Source of the DNA: Thermodesulfovibrionales bacterium
GTDB lineage: Bacteria; Nitrospirota; Thermodesulfovibrionia; Thermodesulfovibrionales; JdFR-86
Length of the DNA: 55,154 nucleotides
NCBI GenBank assembly: GCA_030682405.1
Contig: JAUXOF010000060.1
Span: forward strand, 1-55,154
Reading direction: 5' to 3'
Position numbers and translations under genes: made by a program. Below are positions 41,057 through 50,026 of this stretch, in pieces; position 1 is the first letter of the stretch; each line of letters starts with the position of its first letter. The notes below the pieces were generated by a model. It searched no databases. It saw only the letters and a list, made by a program, of their open reading frames with translations, and was not told the DNA's origin.

Positions 41057-41813
41057 CGCTGGTTTCCCTGCATATAGACCTCAGGCCCTTGAGGACAAGA
41101 TGGGGCTCGATGAAATCGAACCTTCTCAGATAGGGCGCTATAAGGCCGCAATTGCCGCCGGTAAGCACAACCTTGTATGTCTCAGCCTCCATCTCCTCGG
41201 TCTCGGATATAATCCTCTCTACGGCTCCGGCAGTCCCGTATACGATGCCTGAAAGCATGGAGCCGGACGTATCCGTGCCGAGCACAGAGGACGGCCCCCT
41301 GAGGGGGATTTCAGGCAGCCCTGCCGTATGCTCGTAAAGACAGTCCCTCATAAGCCCGACACCCGGCAATATCGCCCCTCCCTTGAAAATATTCCCCAAG
41401 CCTATAAAATTAACCGTAGTGGCCGTACCGAAATCAACAACAGCCACAGGCGCGCCGTAAATCTCTATAGCAGCCGCAGCAGCCGCTATCCTGTCCGCCC
41501 CAAGTTTGTCCGGCTCACTAACGCCGAATTTAAGCCTCCCTGATAAGGCAGAACTTACAATCAGGGGCTCCATTTTGCACACCTGCCTGCATGCCTCCAT
41601 AAGGGCGGCAGTGTGTCCCGGAACCACAGTTGATATTATACAGGCTTCAGGGGTTTTTTCCACATTATTTTCTTTCAGAACCTGCCTGAAAATGCCTGCA
41701 TATTCCAAGGGCAACTTTAAGGGATATACGTCCATTTTATGGACAATGAGCTCCTCCCCGATAAAAAACCCCATATTTATAGAGGAGTTGCCTATGTCTA
41801 TTGTTAGAAGCAT
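41049..41813 (-). CDS. coaX: Type III pantothenate kinase
   Basis: The 254 aa ASKHA-fold kinase starts LLTIDIGNSSINMG (ATP site) and has GADRIAAAAAA and VDFGTATTVNFI. It phosphorylates pantothenate, the first step to CoA. It lies 4 bases after birA, a common neighbour in many bacteria. Confidence 0.95.
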   Translation of the reverse strand: MLLTIDIGNSSINMGFFIGEELIVHKMDVYPLKLPLEYAGIFRQVLKENNVEKTPEACIISTVVPGHTAALMEACRQVCKMEPLIVSSALSGRLKFGVSEPDKLGADRIAAAAAAIEIYGAPVAVVDFGTATTVNFIGLGNIFKGGAILPGVGLMRDCLYEHTAGLPEIPLRGPSSVLGTDTSGSMLSGIVYGTAGAVERIISETEEMEAETYKVVLTGGNCGLIAPYLRRFDFIEPHLVLKGLRSICRETSDA

Positions 41814-41817
41814 TCTG

Positions 41818-42777
41818 TCACCTGAGCACTGTCAAATCCCCTGCGCTTATCTTAAGAGGGCCATCCGCTGTGCTTAAAATGAGCCTCCCCTCCCTGTCTA
41901 TGTCCTCTGCAGTTCCCCTGATGGTAATATCACCTGTGGTGACGATGACATCACGGCCTAATGTTGATGAAAGCCCGCGCCACATCTGAAGAAGAAGAGA
42001 AATCTTGCCTTGTTTAAGCAGGTTCAGGTTATTCTCCATGCCGGTTAGTATTTCCGCCGCAATCGTCGTCCTTTTAGCCTGGTCTCCCGTCTCCTCAAGA
42101 ACCGAGGTTGCAATGTCCCTTATATCAGGAGGAAAGGCCGAAGACCTGATATTTACGTTTATTCCCACGCCGACGACTGCAAAGAGTATTCTGTCCGGCT
42201 CCGAGCGCATCTCAAGGAGTATGCCTCCGAGTTTTCTGCCTGAGACGATGAGGTCGTTGGGCCACTTTATGGTCACATCAAGCCCTGTGGTCTTCTTCAC
42301 CGCTTCTGCTACTGAGACTGCGCTCATGATTGTAAGGAGCGTGGCGTCCTTTGGGGCTATTTCCGGCCTCAGGATTACGCTCATGTATATGTTTACTCCC
42401 TGAGGGGATGACCATCTCCTTCCGAGCCTTCCCCTGCCATTTGTCTGGCTGTCGGCTATGACAACCGTTCCCTCTGGGGCGTGGTTCTGGGCCAGTTCCA
42501 TTGCAAGGTCGTTTGTGGAGGCGGTCTTTTTAAGGAAGATTATCTCTTTTCCGAAGCGGCCTTTGAGGAGCGCTTGAAGCTCCTCCACTGAAAACTCAGG
42601 GGCGCTCAAAAGCCTGTAGCCCTTGCCTGATGAGGCCTCGATGATGAAGCCTTTTTCCCTTAGGCTGCGGATTCTCTTCCAGACGGCAGCCCTCGTCAGC
42701 CCCAGTTCGCCGCTTATCTTTGCGCCCGAAACAAAGCCCTCCGCTTCTTTAAGAATCCCTATAATCCGCCCGGACAT
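41818..42777 (-). CDS. birA: Biotin-protein ligase and repressor BirA
   Basis: The 319 aa protein has an N-terminal helix-turn-helix (GAKISGELGLTRAAVWKRIRSL), the ligase motif GRGRLGRRWSSP and the KWPNDLIV motif. It attaches biotin to carboxyl carrier protein. The helix-turn-helix suggests it also represses biotin genes, for instance bioD at 9.96 kb, though no BirA operator was recognised there. GGAGGG lies just before the ATG, with a TTATACT-like -10 further up. Confidence 0.94.
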   Translation of the reverse strand: MSGRIIGILKEAEGFVSGAKISGELGLTRAAVWKRIRSLREKGFIIEASSGKGYRLLSAPEFSVEELQALLKGRFGKEIIFLKKTASTNDLAMELAQNHAPEGTVVIADSQTNGRGRLGRRWSSPQGVNIYMSVILRPEIAPKDATLLTIMSAVSVAEAVKKTTGLDVTIKWPNDLIVSGRKLGGILLEMRSEPDRILFAVVGVGINVNIRSSAFPPDIRDIATSVLEETGDQAKRTTIAAEILTGMENNLNLLKQGKISLLLQMWRGLSSTLGRDVIVTTGDITIRGTAEDIDREGRLILSTADGPLKISAGDLTVLR

Positions 42778-42886
42778 AACCCTCCATATAAGTATGGGTT
42801 TAGTATAACAAAAAGGGGGAGGGATGATGCGCCTGAGCCGTAAGGCCCGAAGGGGTTTGCCGAAGGCTCGTAGAGCGGAAACAGGC

Positions 42887-44110
42887 CTATCGGGGAGGCG
42901 TTAGAGGCCCCATCGCGATGGCCGCAGGCGCAATGGATGCGAGGGCCTCGTCCATCACGGATTTCAGTTTCTCAAACTCGGCCATGAGGGGCTTGGGCAC
43001 GCTCCTGCCGCGGGGCATCTTGAGCCTCAGCGGGTTTACGAACCTGCCGTTAAGCTTTATCCTGTAGTCCAGATGCGGCCCTGTAGAAAGCCCGGACGTG
43101 CCCACATAGCCTATGACCTGTCCCTGCCTGACCTTGGATCCCCTGCGCACTCCTTCTGCAATACGGGACAGGTGCCCGTAGTATGTCACATATCCGCCGC
43201 TGTGCCTCAGTGCCACCATCCTGCCGTTCTGTCCCTTATAGCCGGAAAACTCCACCCTGCCGTCGCCGACCGAGGAGACCGGAGTCCCCGCAGGCGCGGA
43301 GTAGTCAACGCCGAGGTGCGGCCTGAATATCCTCAAGATGGGGTGGAACCTCTTGTTTGTAAACCCCGAGCTTATGCTCCTGTAGCTTAATGGCGACTTG
43401 AGAAACGCCCTTCTTAATGAGTTTCCGCCTTCGTCGTAATAGTCCGCATCCCCGTTGTGTTGGAACCTGTAGGCATGGTATGCCTGCCCGTTGTTTCTGA
43501 ATTCCGCGGAAAGTATCCTGCCGTATTTCCTGAACTCCCCGTCGAGCCAGAGCTCCTCGACAAACGCCTTGAATGTGTCGCCTTCCCTGAGGTCGGTCGT
43601 GAAGTCTATGTCCCATGCGAATATGTCGGAAAGCTCAAGCGCAAGGGCAAGGTTATCCATGGCGGAAACGAGGTTGTCCTTTATTGTGCCGGATACATTG
43701 CCTGTCCTCATGTCGTAGACGATGTTGGTTTTCTCGGCCTTGAAGCCGTTTTCGGTCTTTGTGACGGTGAGCCCGGAATCGTCGTTTATGGAGTACCAGA
43801 ACGACTGAATACGGTTTGCGCTGTCCACGCAGAGGCTATAGGGCCGGCCAGGGATAAGCCTCCGCATTATATCCAGTCCCCTACAGGCATCGGTTAAAGA
43901 GACAAGCTCTTTCATGTCCAGCCCGCGCCTCTTGAATATCCCGGACAGGGTTTCCCCCTGTCCTATGACCCCTGCCATCTCTATCAGGGCGGACTCCTCG
44001 GCCCGCGCACGCCCGGAACTCATGCGGTCCATGATGCCTGTGTCCGTCAGAAAGAATGCCGCGGCTGCAATCAGCGCCGAGGAGACGGAGGCGAGAAGAA
44101 GTTTTTTCAT
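42887..44110 (-). CDS. M23 peptidoglycan endopeptidase (MepM/OapA-like)
   Basis: The 407 aa secreted protein has a signal anchor, a LysM-like or OapA-like middle and an active C-terminal LytM domain. All zinc and catalytic positions are present: HLGVDYSAP, YYGHLSR and HLDYRIK. It should cut peptidoglycan cross-links to allow wall growth. It contrasts with the degenerate EnvC-like protein at 23.3 kb. It has a leaderless-type promoter (TTGCCT-N18-TAAAAT-N6-ATG). Confidence 0.9.
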   Translation of the reverse strand: MKKLLLASVSSALIAAAAFFLTDTGIMDRMSSGRARAEESALIEMAGVIGQGETLSGIFKRRGLDMKELVSLTDACRGLDIMRRLIPGRPYSLCVDSANRIQSFWYSINDDSGLTVTKTENGFKAEKTNIVYDMRTGNVSGTIKDNLVSAMDNLALALELSDIFAWDIDFTTDLREGDTFKAFVEELWLDGEFRKYGRILSAEFRNNGQAYHAYRFQHNGDADYYDEGGNSLRRAFLKSPLSYRSISSGFTNKRFHPILRIFRPHLGVDYSAPAGTPVSSVGDGRVEFSGYKGQNGRMVALRHSGGYVTYYGHLSRIAEGVRRGSKVRQGQVIGYVGTSGLSTGPHLDYRIKLNGRFVNPLRLKMPRGRSVPKPLMAEFEKLKSVMDEALASIAPAAIAMGPLTPPR

Positions 44111-44116
44111 CGGTAT

Positions 44117-44146
44117 ATTTTATCTATTCGGCGGGCCTTAAGGCAA
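44117..44146 (-). promoter_or_regulatory. Leaderless-type promoter of the M23 endopeptidase gene
   Basis: TTGCCT (44141-44146), 18 bases, TAAAAT (44117-44122), then 6 bases to ATG 44110. Confidence 0.55.
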
Positions 44147-44188
44147 CCTCCGGGGCGGGCATTGAATTTTACCCGGATAAGATACTAC

Positions 44189-44194
44189 TATATT
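44189..44194 (+). promoter_or_regulatory. -10 box of yggS, leaderless arrangement
   Basis: TATATT lies exactly 6 bases before a TTG at 44201 that is in frame with yggS. The -35 is weak. Confidence 0.4.
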
Positions 44195-44200
44195 AGTATT

Positions 44201-44899
44201 TTGGTTAAGGCTGGGCTTATCGAAAACATAAGCGGCATTTATAAAAGGCTCTCTCATGCCGCCATGCGCGCGGGCAGAAATCCCGGGGACGTCCTGCTCA
44301 TTGCGGTCTCAAAAGGGGTAAGCGTTGAACTCATGAGAGAGGCCGCCGAGGCAGGACTGAGGGTATTCGGGGAAAGCAGGGTGCAGGAGGCCGTTAAAAA
44401 AGCGGCGGAGCTTGAAACCGCATCCTCAGGCATAAGGTGGCATATGATAGGGCATCTACAGAAAAACAAGGCCGGGGCTGCGGTCGGGCTTTTCGAGCTT
44501 ATCCACTCGCTCGATTCCGTGGAGCTTGCCTCCCTCATAAACAGGCACGCTTCGGGCAAAGGGAAGGTGCAGAGGGTTTTGATGGAGGTAAACCTTTCGG
44601 GAGAGCGGAGCAAGCACGGCATAGGAAAAGATGAAATCGGAAGCCTTATTAAGGCAGCGGCTAAGATGGAAAACATCAGTGTCGAGGGGCTGATGACGAT
44701 TCCCCCTTATTCGGATGACCCGGAGGCCTCAAGGCCGTATTATAAGGAGCTTAAAGAACTGGCCGATGGATACGGCCTCAGAGAGCTTTCAATGGGCATG
44801 ACCGGCGACTTTGAGGTCGCTGTTGAAGAGGGCGCGACTATGGTAAGGGTGGGGACGGCGATTTTTGGGGAGAGAATAAAGGCAAATATTGGAGAATAA
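44201..44899 (+). CDS. yggS: PLP homeostasis protein (YggS family)
   Basis: The product of about 232 aa is a PLP-binding TIM-barrel protein with the lysine in LLIAVSKG, GESRVQEA, WHMIGHLQKNK and the SMGMTGDFEVAVEEGATMVRVG phosphate-binding end. It balances free PLP and amino acid pools. TTG 44201 is preferred because of the -10 box 6 bases upstream. A TTG at 44162 would lie in the promoter. In many bacteria yggS is directly followed by proC; here two AT-rich genes intervene. Confidence 0.9.
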   Translation: MVKAGLIENISGIYKRLSHAAMRAGRNPGDVLLIAVSKGVSVELMREAAEAGLRVFGESRVQEAVKKAAELETASSGIRWHMIGHLQKNKAGAAVGLFELIHSLDSVELASLINRHASGKGKVQRVLMEVNLSGERSKHGIGKDEIGSLIKAAAKMENISVEGLMTIPPYSDDPEASRPYYKELKELADGYGLRELSMGMTGDFEVAVEEGATMVRVGTAIFGERIKANIGE

Positions 44900-44906
44900 A
44901 AATTAA

Positions 44907-45425
44907 GTGCGTATTTTAACCGACCAAGAAATTGCAGCCTACATCTCCGAACCAAAGGTAGTGCCTAATAACTGGTACTCCGGACTTGGATTAAAAGACA
45001 AATCACAATATCAGCATAGAGAAAAAGAGCTTGAAATTGAGGGTCGGGAAAAAAATCTTTTCCGGGTCATCATTAGACAAAATAAACTCAATATATTGGA
45101 TTTTTCTATCATCCTTACTTTAAGGGAAAAAGACTCAAATGTTGAATATAACTTATTAAGGGTAAATGGGAAGCACCCTTCAAGGCATACAAATAAATGG
45201 GAAAAGGAAAATAAATTGCCCGGCCATACTTTCTGGCCTCATTTCCATATCCACAAGGCAACACAACGGTATCAGGAAAGCGGCTATAATATCGATGGCT
45301 ATGCCGAGGTAACTCCACACTATTCGGATTTTCATTCGGCGCTTAACCAATTCCTGTTAGAATGTAATTTCAAGAGAGAAGATGAGGGACAGTTCTCTTT
45401 ATTTAAAGGAGGTGAAACGCTATGA
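44907..45425 (+). CDS. AT-rich hypothetical protein, partner of the DUF1828 gene
   Basis: The 172 aa protein starts LTDQEIAAYI and has a conserved-looking H-x-H-x6-Y-Q segment (HFHIHKATQRYQ). It recalls small proteins of the DUF6978 kind, with low certainty. No catalytic motif is recognised. The GTG start is 7 bases after yggS and lacks a Shine-Dalgarno. The stop overlaps the DUF1828 ATG (ATGA) with a perfect AGGAGG upstream. The strong AT bias marks the pair as foreign. Confidence 0.55.
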   Translation: MRILTDQEIAAYISEPKVVPNNWYSGLGLKDKSQYQHREKELEIEGREKNLFRVIIRQNKLNILDFSIILTLREKDSNVEYNLLRVNGKHPSRHTNKWEKENKLPGHTFWPHFHIHKATQRYQESGYNIDGYAEVTPHYSDFHSALNQFLLECNFKREDEGQFSLFKGGETL

Positions 45426-46195
45426 ATATCGAGCACATAGAAAAAGATTTTAAGAAAAAAATATGTGACGAAATCACTATTGAGCAAGAAGGATTAAATA
45501 GGTTTATTGTATTTAACCCTTTTATGTTTGATGACGGGGACCATCTCGTGGTTTTGCTGAAAGGCGTGGAAGGAAAATGGCTTTTCACCGATGAAGGACA
45601 TACATTTATGCATGTGAGTTACGATGATATTGATATTGACAAGGGAACAAGAAAGAAGATTATCGACAATGTTCTTTTGAGTTATGGCATAAAAAATCAG
45701 GAAGGAGAACTAATAGCGGAAATACTGGACAATCACTTTGGCGACGCATTGTACAGCTATTTACAGGGGTTGATAAAAATAACTGATATTAATTACCTGA
45801 CAAGAGAACGCGTCAGATCAACTTTTATGGAAGATTTCAAAGCTTTCATCGAAGACAAAGTGCCTTCTGAAAGGCGCATCTTTAATTATTATGATAAGCA
45901 CCACGACCCCGATGGTAAATATATTGTTGATTTCAGAATCAACGGCATGAAACGCCCACTTCTCGTATTCGGTGTCCCAAGTGATGCTCAGTGTCGTGAC
46001 GCAACCATTACTTGTCTGCAATTTGAGAAATTCAATGAGCCGTTCAGGTCAATGGCCATATTTGAAGATCAGGAATCTATTAATCGCAAGGTCTTGGCAC
46101 GATTCAGTGATGTTTGCGACAAACAATTCTCTTCGCTGGCGACAAATAGGGACAGAATTGATAAGCATCTCCATGAAATAATGGAAGAAAAATAG
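45422..46195 (+). CDS. DUF1828-domain protein
   Basis: The 257 aa protein fits the DUF1828 N-terminal pattern (FNPFMFDDGDHLVVLLKG, WLFTDEGHTF) and a DUF1829-like C-terminal part after about residue 120. The family occurs in phage, plasmid and island genes and is not functionally assigned. The frame of the N-terminal beta-rich region and the partner gene suggests a two-component defence or toxin-antitoxin module. The gene is AT-rich and ends 23 bases before proC, within what is usually a contiguous yggS-proC operon. Confidence 0.7.
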   Translation: MNIEHIEKDFKKKICDEITIEQEGLNRFIVFNPFMFDDGDHLVVLLKGVEGKWLFTDEGHTFMHVSYDDIDIDKGTRKKIIDNVLLSYGIKNQEGELIAEILDNHFGDALYSYLQGLIKITDINYLTRERVRSTFMEDFKAFIEDKVPSERRIFNYYDKHHDPDGKYIVDFRINGMKRPLLVFGVPSDAQCRDATITCLQFEKFNEPFRSMAIFEDQESINRKVLARFSDVCDKQFSSLATNRDRIDKHLHEIMEEK

Positions 46196-46218
46196 ATGAT
46201 TGCAATAGGGAAATTAAA

Positions 46219-47001
46219 ATGACCGGCTTTATAGGCGGGGGGAACATGGCGGAAGCCCTGATAAAAGGGATGGTCTCTCACGGCATGAGGGATATAATGG
46301 TATCCGAGCCGAGGGAGGAAAGGCGGGATTATCTTAAGAAAACTTACGGGGTAAAAACATCCGCAAGCAATCTTGATACGGTAAAGTCATGCAGGATAAT
46401 AATACTTGCCGTAAAGCCCCAGCAGATGGCCGCAGTGCTTGATGAGATAAAAGATTATGTCACTGAGGATAAGGCAGTCGTCTCCATAGCCGCGGGCATA
46501 ACCCTTTCTTTCCTTCAGTCAAGGCTTAGCACCAAAAAGATAGTGCGCGTCATGCCTAATGTGTGCGCCCTTGCAGGCGAGGGGATGTCCGTAATCTCGC
46601 TCTGTGAGTGTTTTTCAGACAAAGACATAGGTATTATAAGGGACATATTCATGTCCGTGGGGAAAGTCCTGACCCTGCCAGAAAGGCAGATAGATGCGGT
46701 TACGGCTCTTTCAGGGAGCGGCCCTGCTTTTATCGCCCTTTTTCTGGAGGCTATGATTGAGGCCGGTGTTAGGCTTGGACTCAGAGAGGATGACGCCTTT
46801 AGTCTTGCCTCCCAGACCCTTTTGGGGACCGCGGCTCTCATAGACGGCGGGATGCCGCCCCGGAGGCTGAGGGAGATGGTTACGTCCCCCGGCGGGACAA
46901 CCGCAGAGGGCTTGAAGGTGTTTAACGAAAAGGGGCTTGGGGCAATCGTGGCCGAGGCCATGGAAGCGGCGGAAAAAAGAGCAAGGGAACTGGCGAAATG
47001 A
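46219..47001 (+). CDS. proC: Pyrroline-5-carboxylate reductase
   Basis: The 260 aa enzyme makes proline from pyrroline-5-carboxylate. It has the NADPH motif GFIGGGNMAEALIKG, AVKPQ and the C-terminal signature DAVTALSGSGPAFIALFLEAM with VTSPGGTTAEGL. The gene is complete and in the normal order before yggT. Confidence 0.95.
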   Translation: MTGFIGGGNMAEALIKGMVSHGMRDIMVSEPREERRDYLKKTYGVKTSASNLDTVKSCRIIILAVKPQQMAAVLDEIKDYVTEDKAVVSIAAGITLSFLQSRLSTKKIVRVMPNVCALAGEGMSVISLCECFSDKDIGIIRDIFMSVGKVLTLPERQIDAVTALSGSGPAFIALFLEAMIEAGVRLGLREDDAFSLASQTLLGTAALIDGGMPPRRLREMVTSPGGTTAEGLKVFNEKGLGAIVAEAMEAAEKRARELAK

Positions 47002-47014
47002 CAGTGGAGGCAGG

Positions 47015-47323
47015 ATGTTCATATTAGGGAATCTACTGCTCGGCATAGCAAAGGTACTTGACATAGCCCTTGAGGCTTACATGTGGATTATCATCATAAG
47101 GGCGTTAATAAGCTGGGTCAACCCGGACCCCTATAACCCGATAGTAAGGTTCCTTCATGCCGTTACCGACCCTGTTCTAAGGCCGGTGAGGAAGGTCATA
47201 GGGTTCGGGATGGGCATAGACATCTCGCCGGTGGTGGTGATTCTCGGCATAATGTTTTTGAAATATTTCATAGTGGCGTCTCTATCAGAACTCGCTGTCA
47301 GGATTAAAGGAGGGGGCATTTAG
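47015..47323 (+). CDS. yggT: YggT-family membrane protein
   Basis: The 102 aa protein has two membrane helices and the motif SWVNPDPYNPIVRFLHAVTDPVLRPVR. YggT proteins sit beside proC or division genes in many bacteria, probably with an envelope or osmotic role. ATG 47015 is 13 bases after proC. Its stop abuts the divIVA ATG without a gap. Confidence 0.88.
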   Translation: MFILGNLLLGIAKVLDIALEAYMWIIIIRALISWVNPDPYNPIVRFLHAVTDPVLRPVRKVIGFGMGIDISPVVVILGIMFLKYFIVASLSELAVRIKGGGI

Positions 47324-47791
47324 ATGAGGATAACGCCTTTAGACATTCAGCAGAAACATTTTCCGATGAAGTTCAGGGGTTTCGACGTGGAGGAGGTGCT
47401 CGCTTTTCTTGAGGTGATAAGGGACGAGATGGAGGACCTCATGAGGGAGAACGCCTCACTGAAGGAATCCATTGCAAGGACTGAAACACAGGTAGGGGAG
47501 TACAGAGACATGGAGGGCACGCTCCGCGAGACCCTCATGACCGCCCAACTGATGGTCGAGGAGTACAAGACGAACTCAAGGAAGGAGGCCGAACTCCTGA
47601 TAAGGGAGGCGGAGCTGAAGGCCGACTCCCTGATGAAGGATGCGCAGGAAAAGGTCATTAAGATACACGAGGACATCACTGACCTCAAGGGCATAAGGCG
47701 ACACTTCAAGGAGGAGGTGAAAAGGCTCATAGAGTCCCACCTGAGGATGCTTGATTTCGACAAGGAGAGAGAGGAGTCGGAGGGCATTTGA
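47324..47791 (+). CDS. divIVA: DivIVA-domain protein
   Basis: The 155 aa protein has the DivIVA start ITPLDIQQKHFPMKFRGFD and a long coiled coil. DivIVA-type proteins bind curved membrane at poles or division sites and recruit partners. Association with yggT is conserved. It overlaps the hisS TTG start by 4 bases. Confidence 0.9.
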   Translation: MRITPLDIQQKHFPMKFRGFDVEEVLAFLEVIRDEMEDLMRENASLKESIARTETQVGEYRDMEGTLRETLMTAQLMVEEYKTNSRKEAELLIREAELKADSLMKDAQEKVIKIHEDITDLKGIRRHFKEEVKRLIESHLRMLDFDKEREESEGI

Positions 47792-49056
47792 GCCCCGCAA
47801 GATATCCCGGAGTAAAGGGGGTGGAGGACATCCTGCCTCCGGACACTTATTTGCTTCAGGAGATGGAGGCCGCCATGAGAGAGGCATTCTCCCTCTACGG
47901 CTTCAAGGAACTCAGGATACCCGTAATAGAGTTCACGGACGTCTTCACAAGGAGCATCGGCGAGACCTCGGACATAGTGGAAAAGGAGATGTACACCTTC
48001 CTTGACAGGGCCGGAAGGAGCATAACGCTCCGGCCCGAGGGCACGGCATCCGTGGTCAGGTGCTATGTGGAAAAACACCTCTACAACCTCCCGGCCCCCC
48101 AGAAGTTCTTTTATTCCGGCCCGATGTTCAGGTACGAAAGGCCGCAGAAAGGCCGTCAAAGGCAGTTCTATCAGATAGGCGCTGAGGCGTTCGGCGTTGA
48201 GGAGCCGAAGATGGATGCCGAGGTGATCTCCATGCTGGTGATGTTCCTTAAGGGGATAGGGCTTGAGGGTTTCAGGGTAGAGTTAAACTCCATCGGGTGC
48301 AAAAACTGCAGGCCCGCCTACAGGGAGGCGCTGAGGGGCGCCTTTGCTCCCGGTCTCGGCTCCCTCTGCCCGGACTGCCAAAGAAGATATGAGCTAAACC
48401 CCCTCCGCATACTGGACTGCAAGGTGGACAAATGCCGGGAGTTGCGCAAGGGAGCGCCCCTCGTTACGGACTCCTTATGCCCCGAATGCAGGGAGCACTT
48501 CAGGGAGCTTAAGTCCCTCCTCGATATGCTCGGCATCCGTTATGAGCTTAACCCGGAGATGGTCAGGGGGCTTGACTACTACAGCCGGACGACCTTTGAG
48601 GTGACGAGCGACCGGCTCGGAAGCCAGAGCGCGGTTGCCGCAGGAGGCAGATACGACGGGCTTGTGGAGGAGTTCGGAGGGCCGGCCACTCCGGCCATAG
48701 GATTTGCAATAGGCGTGGAGAGGTTGATTTATCTTCTGAAGGAAAGGGAGTTAGACATTCCCCTGCCGGATGTCTTCATAGCAGCGATAGGCCCTGCCGC
48801 AAACAGGGAGGCCGTCAGGCTGGCCGGGAGGCTCAGGGCGGAAGGGGCATGGGTTGAGCTCGGCTATGGGGGTGCGTCGCTTAAGAGCCAGATGAGGAGG
48901 GCCGACAGGCTCGGGGCGGCCTATGCCTTCATAATCGGCGACGATGAGCTCGGCGCGGGCGTGTTTAAATGGAAGTCACTTAAAGATGGAAGCGCCGGGG
49001 AAATATCCGGGGCCGATGCGCCCGGGTTTATAAAAAGCCGAAAAAATAGGCTATAA
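47788..49056 (+). CDS. hisS: Histidyl-tRNA synthetase
   Basis: The 422 aa class II synthetase has LRPEGTASVVRCY (motif 2 area), FRYERPQKGRQRQFYQIGAE, GLDYYSRTTFEV and the C-terminal anticodon-binding domain. It starts at a TTG (TTGA overlap with divIVA), giving MSPARYPGVKGVEDILPPD, the normal N-terminus. The TTG start and overlap suggest expression depends on coupling. Confidence 0.95.
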   Translation: MSPARYPGVKGVEDILPPDTYLLQEMEAAMREAFSLYGFKELRIPVIEFTDVFTRSIGETSDIVEKEMYTFLDRAGRSITLRPEGTASVVRCYVEKHLYNLPAPQKFFYSGPMFRYERPQKGRQRQFYQIGAEAFGVEEPKMDAEVISMLVMFLKGIGLEGFRVELNSIGCKNCRPAYREALRGAFAPGLGSLCPDCQRRYELNPLRILDCKVDKCRELRKGAPLVTDSLCPECREHFRELKSLLDMLGIRYELNPEMVRGLDYYSRTTFEVTSDRLGSQSAVAAGGRYDGLVEEFGGPATPAIGFAIGVERLIYLLKERELDIPLPDVFIAAIGPAANREAVRLAGRLRAEGAWVELGYGGASLKSQMRRADRLGAAYAFIIGDDELGAGVFKWKSLKDGSAGEISGADAPGFIKSRKNRL

Positions 49057-49069
49057 TAGGCATAATCCT

Positions 49070-50026
49070 ATGGGAAAACTGAAAGGCATATTTCCGGGTC
49101 TGACGGTAACGCTTCTTGTAGCGATAATATCCTTTCTGACGTCCTCCCTGCACCAGTCTTTTGACCTTCTGGTCATATCCATAGTATTCGGGATGCTTGT
49201 CTCAAGCCTGCTCGGTGAAAAGGAGGTGTTTTTGGACGGCATAAATGCGGCCCTCAGGTTTTTCCTGCCGATAGGCATAGGCATTTACGGGCTGCAGCTT
49301 GAATTCGGCGGTGCGGAGATGAAGTTCTGGCCGATAGTGGCCGGTGTTTTCATCGTTGCCTTCTTCACCACCTATTTCGTATCAAGGGCCTTCGGCCTTG
49401 ACAGGACGCTATCGGTGCTCTTGGGCTCGGGGATGTCCATATGCGGGGCATCGGCCATTGTCGTAGTGGCGCCGCTTCTTGATTCCAAAAAAGAGGATAC
49501 ATCCATAGCCCTCATATCCATACTTACGGTCGGGCTTACCGGCATGCTCATTTACAAGTTTCTTCCCCAGATGACGGGTATTTCGCCGCTGAAATTCGCA
49601 ATCCTTTCCGGCACGACGCTGCCCATGTTCGGTCAGGTAAAGGTCGCAGCAGCAGCCCTCGGCCCTGAGGTCCTTTCGCTTGCGGTAAAGCTGAAGCTCC
49701 TCAGAATATCTTTTCTCATATTTCTTGCCTGCGGGGTCCTCTTTTTTATGGGGAGGCGGAAAAAGAGGTTCTATATCCCGTGGTTTATGGTATTGTTTTT
49801 CGTGCTCGCGGCTGCGGTGAATTTTTCGGAAACGGTTGCCGGCATCAGGGGGGCAGTTGAGCCTGTCGGCAGGTTCTCCCTCGCCACGGCGCTTGCCGCC
49901 ATAGGGCTTTCCATAGATGTGGATTCAATAACCGACAAGGGCGCAAGTCCCCTGCTGGTTGTCTTCCTCTCATGGGGCATAATTGTGACAATGGTTTTCC
50001 TTATACTGAACGTAATCAATGTTTAA
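49070..50026 (+). CDS. YeiH/UPF0324-family membrane transporter
   Basis: The 318 aa polytopic membrane protein has about nine to ten helices and the family motif SGMSICGASAIVVVAP. The family is annotated as putative sulfate exporters, without direct proof in most cases. A TATAAT (49052-49057) sits 12 bases before the ATG. Its 3' end overlaps the sensor kinase start by 8 bases, so the transporter and the two-component genes are probably co-expressed. Confidence 0.85.
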   Translation: MGKLKGIFPGLTVTLLVAIISFLTSSLHQSFDLLVISIVFGMLVSSLLGEKEVFLDGINAALRFFLPIGIGIYGLQLEFGGAEMKFWPIVAGVFIVAFFTTYFVSRAFGLDRTLSVLLGSGMSICGASAIVVVAPLLDSKKEDTSIALISILTVGLTGMLIYKFLPQMTGISPLKFAILSGTTLPMFGQVKVAAAALGPEVLSLAVKLKLLRISFLIFLACGVLFFMGRRKKRFYIPWFMVLFFVLAAAVNFSETVAGIRGAVEPVGRFSLATALAAIGLSIDVDSITDKGASPLLVVFLSWGIIVTMVFLILNVINV

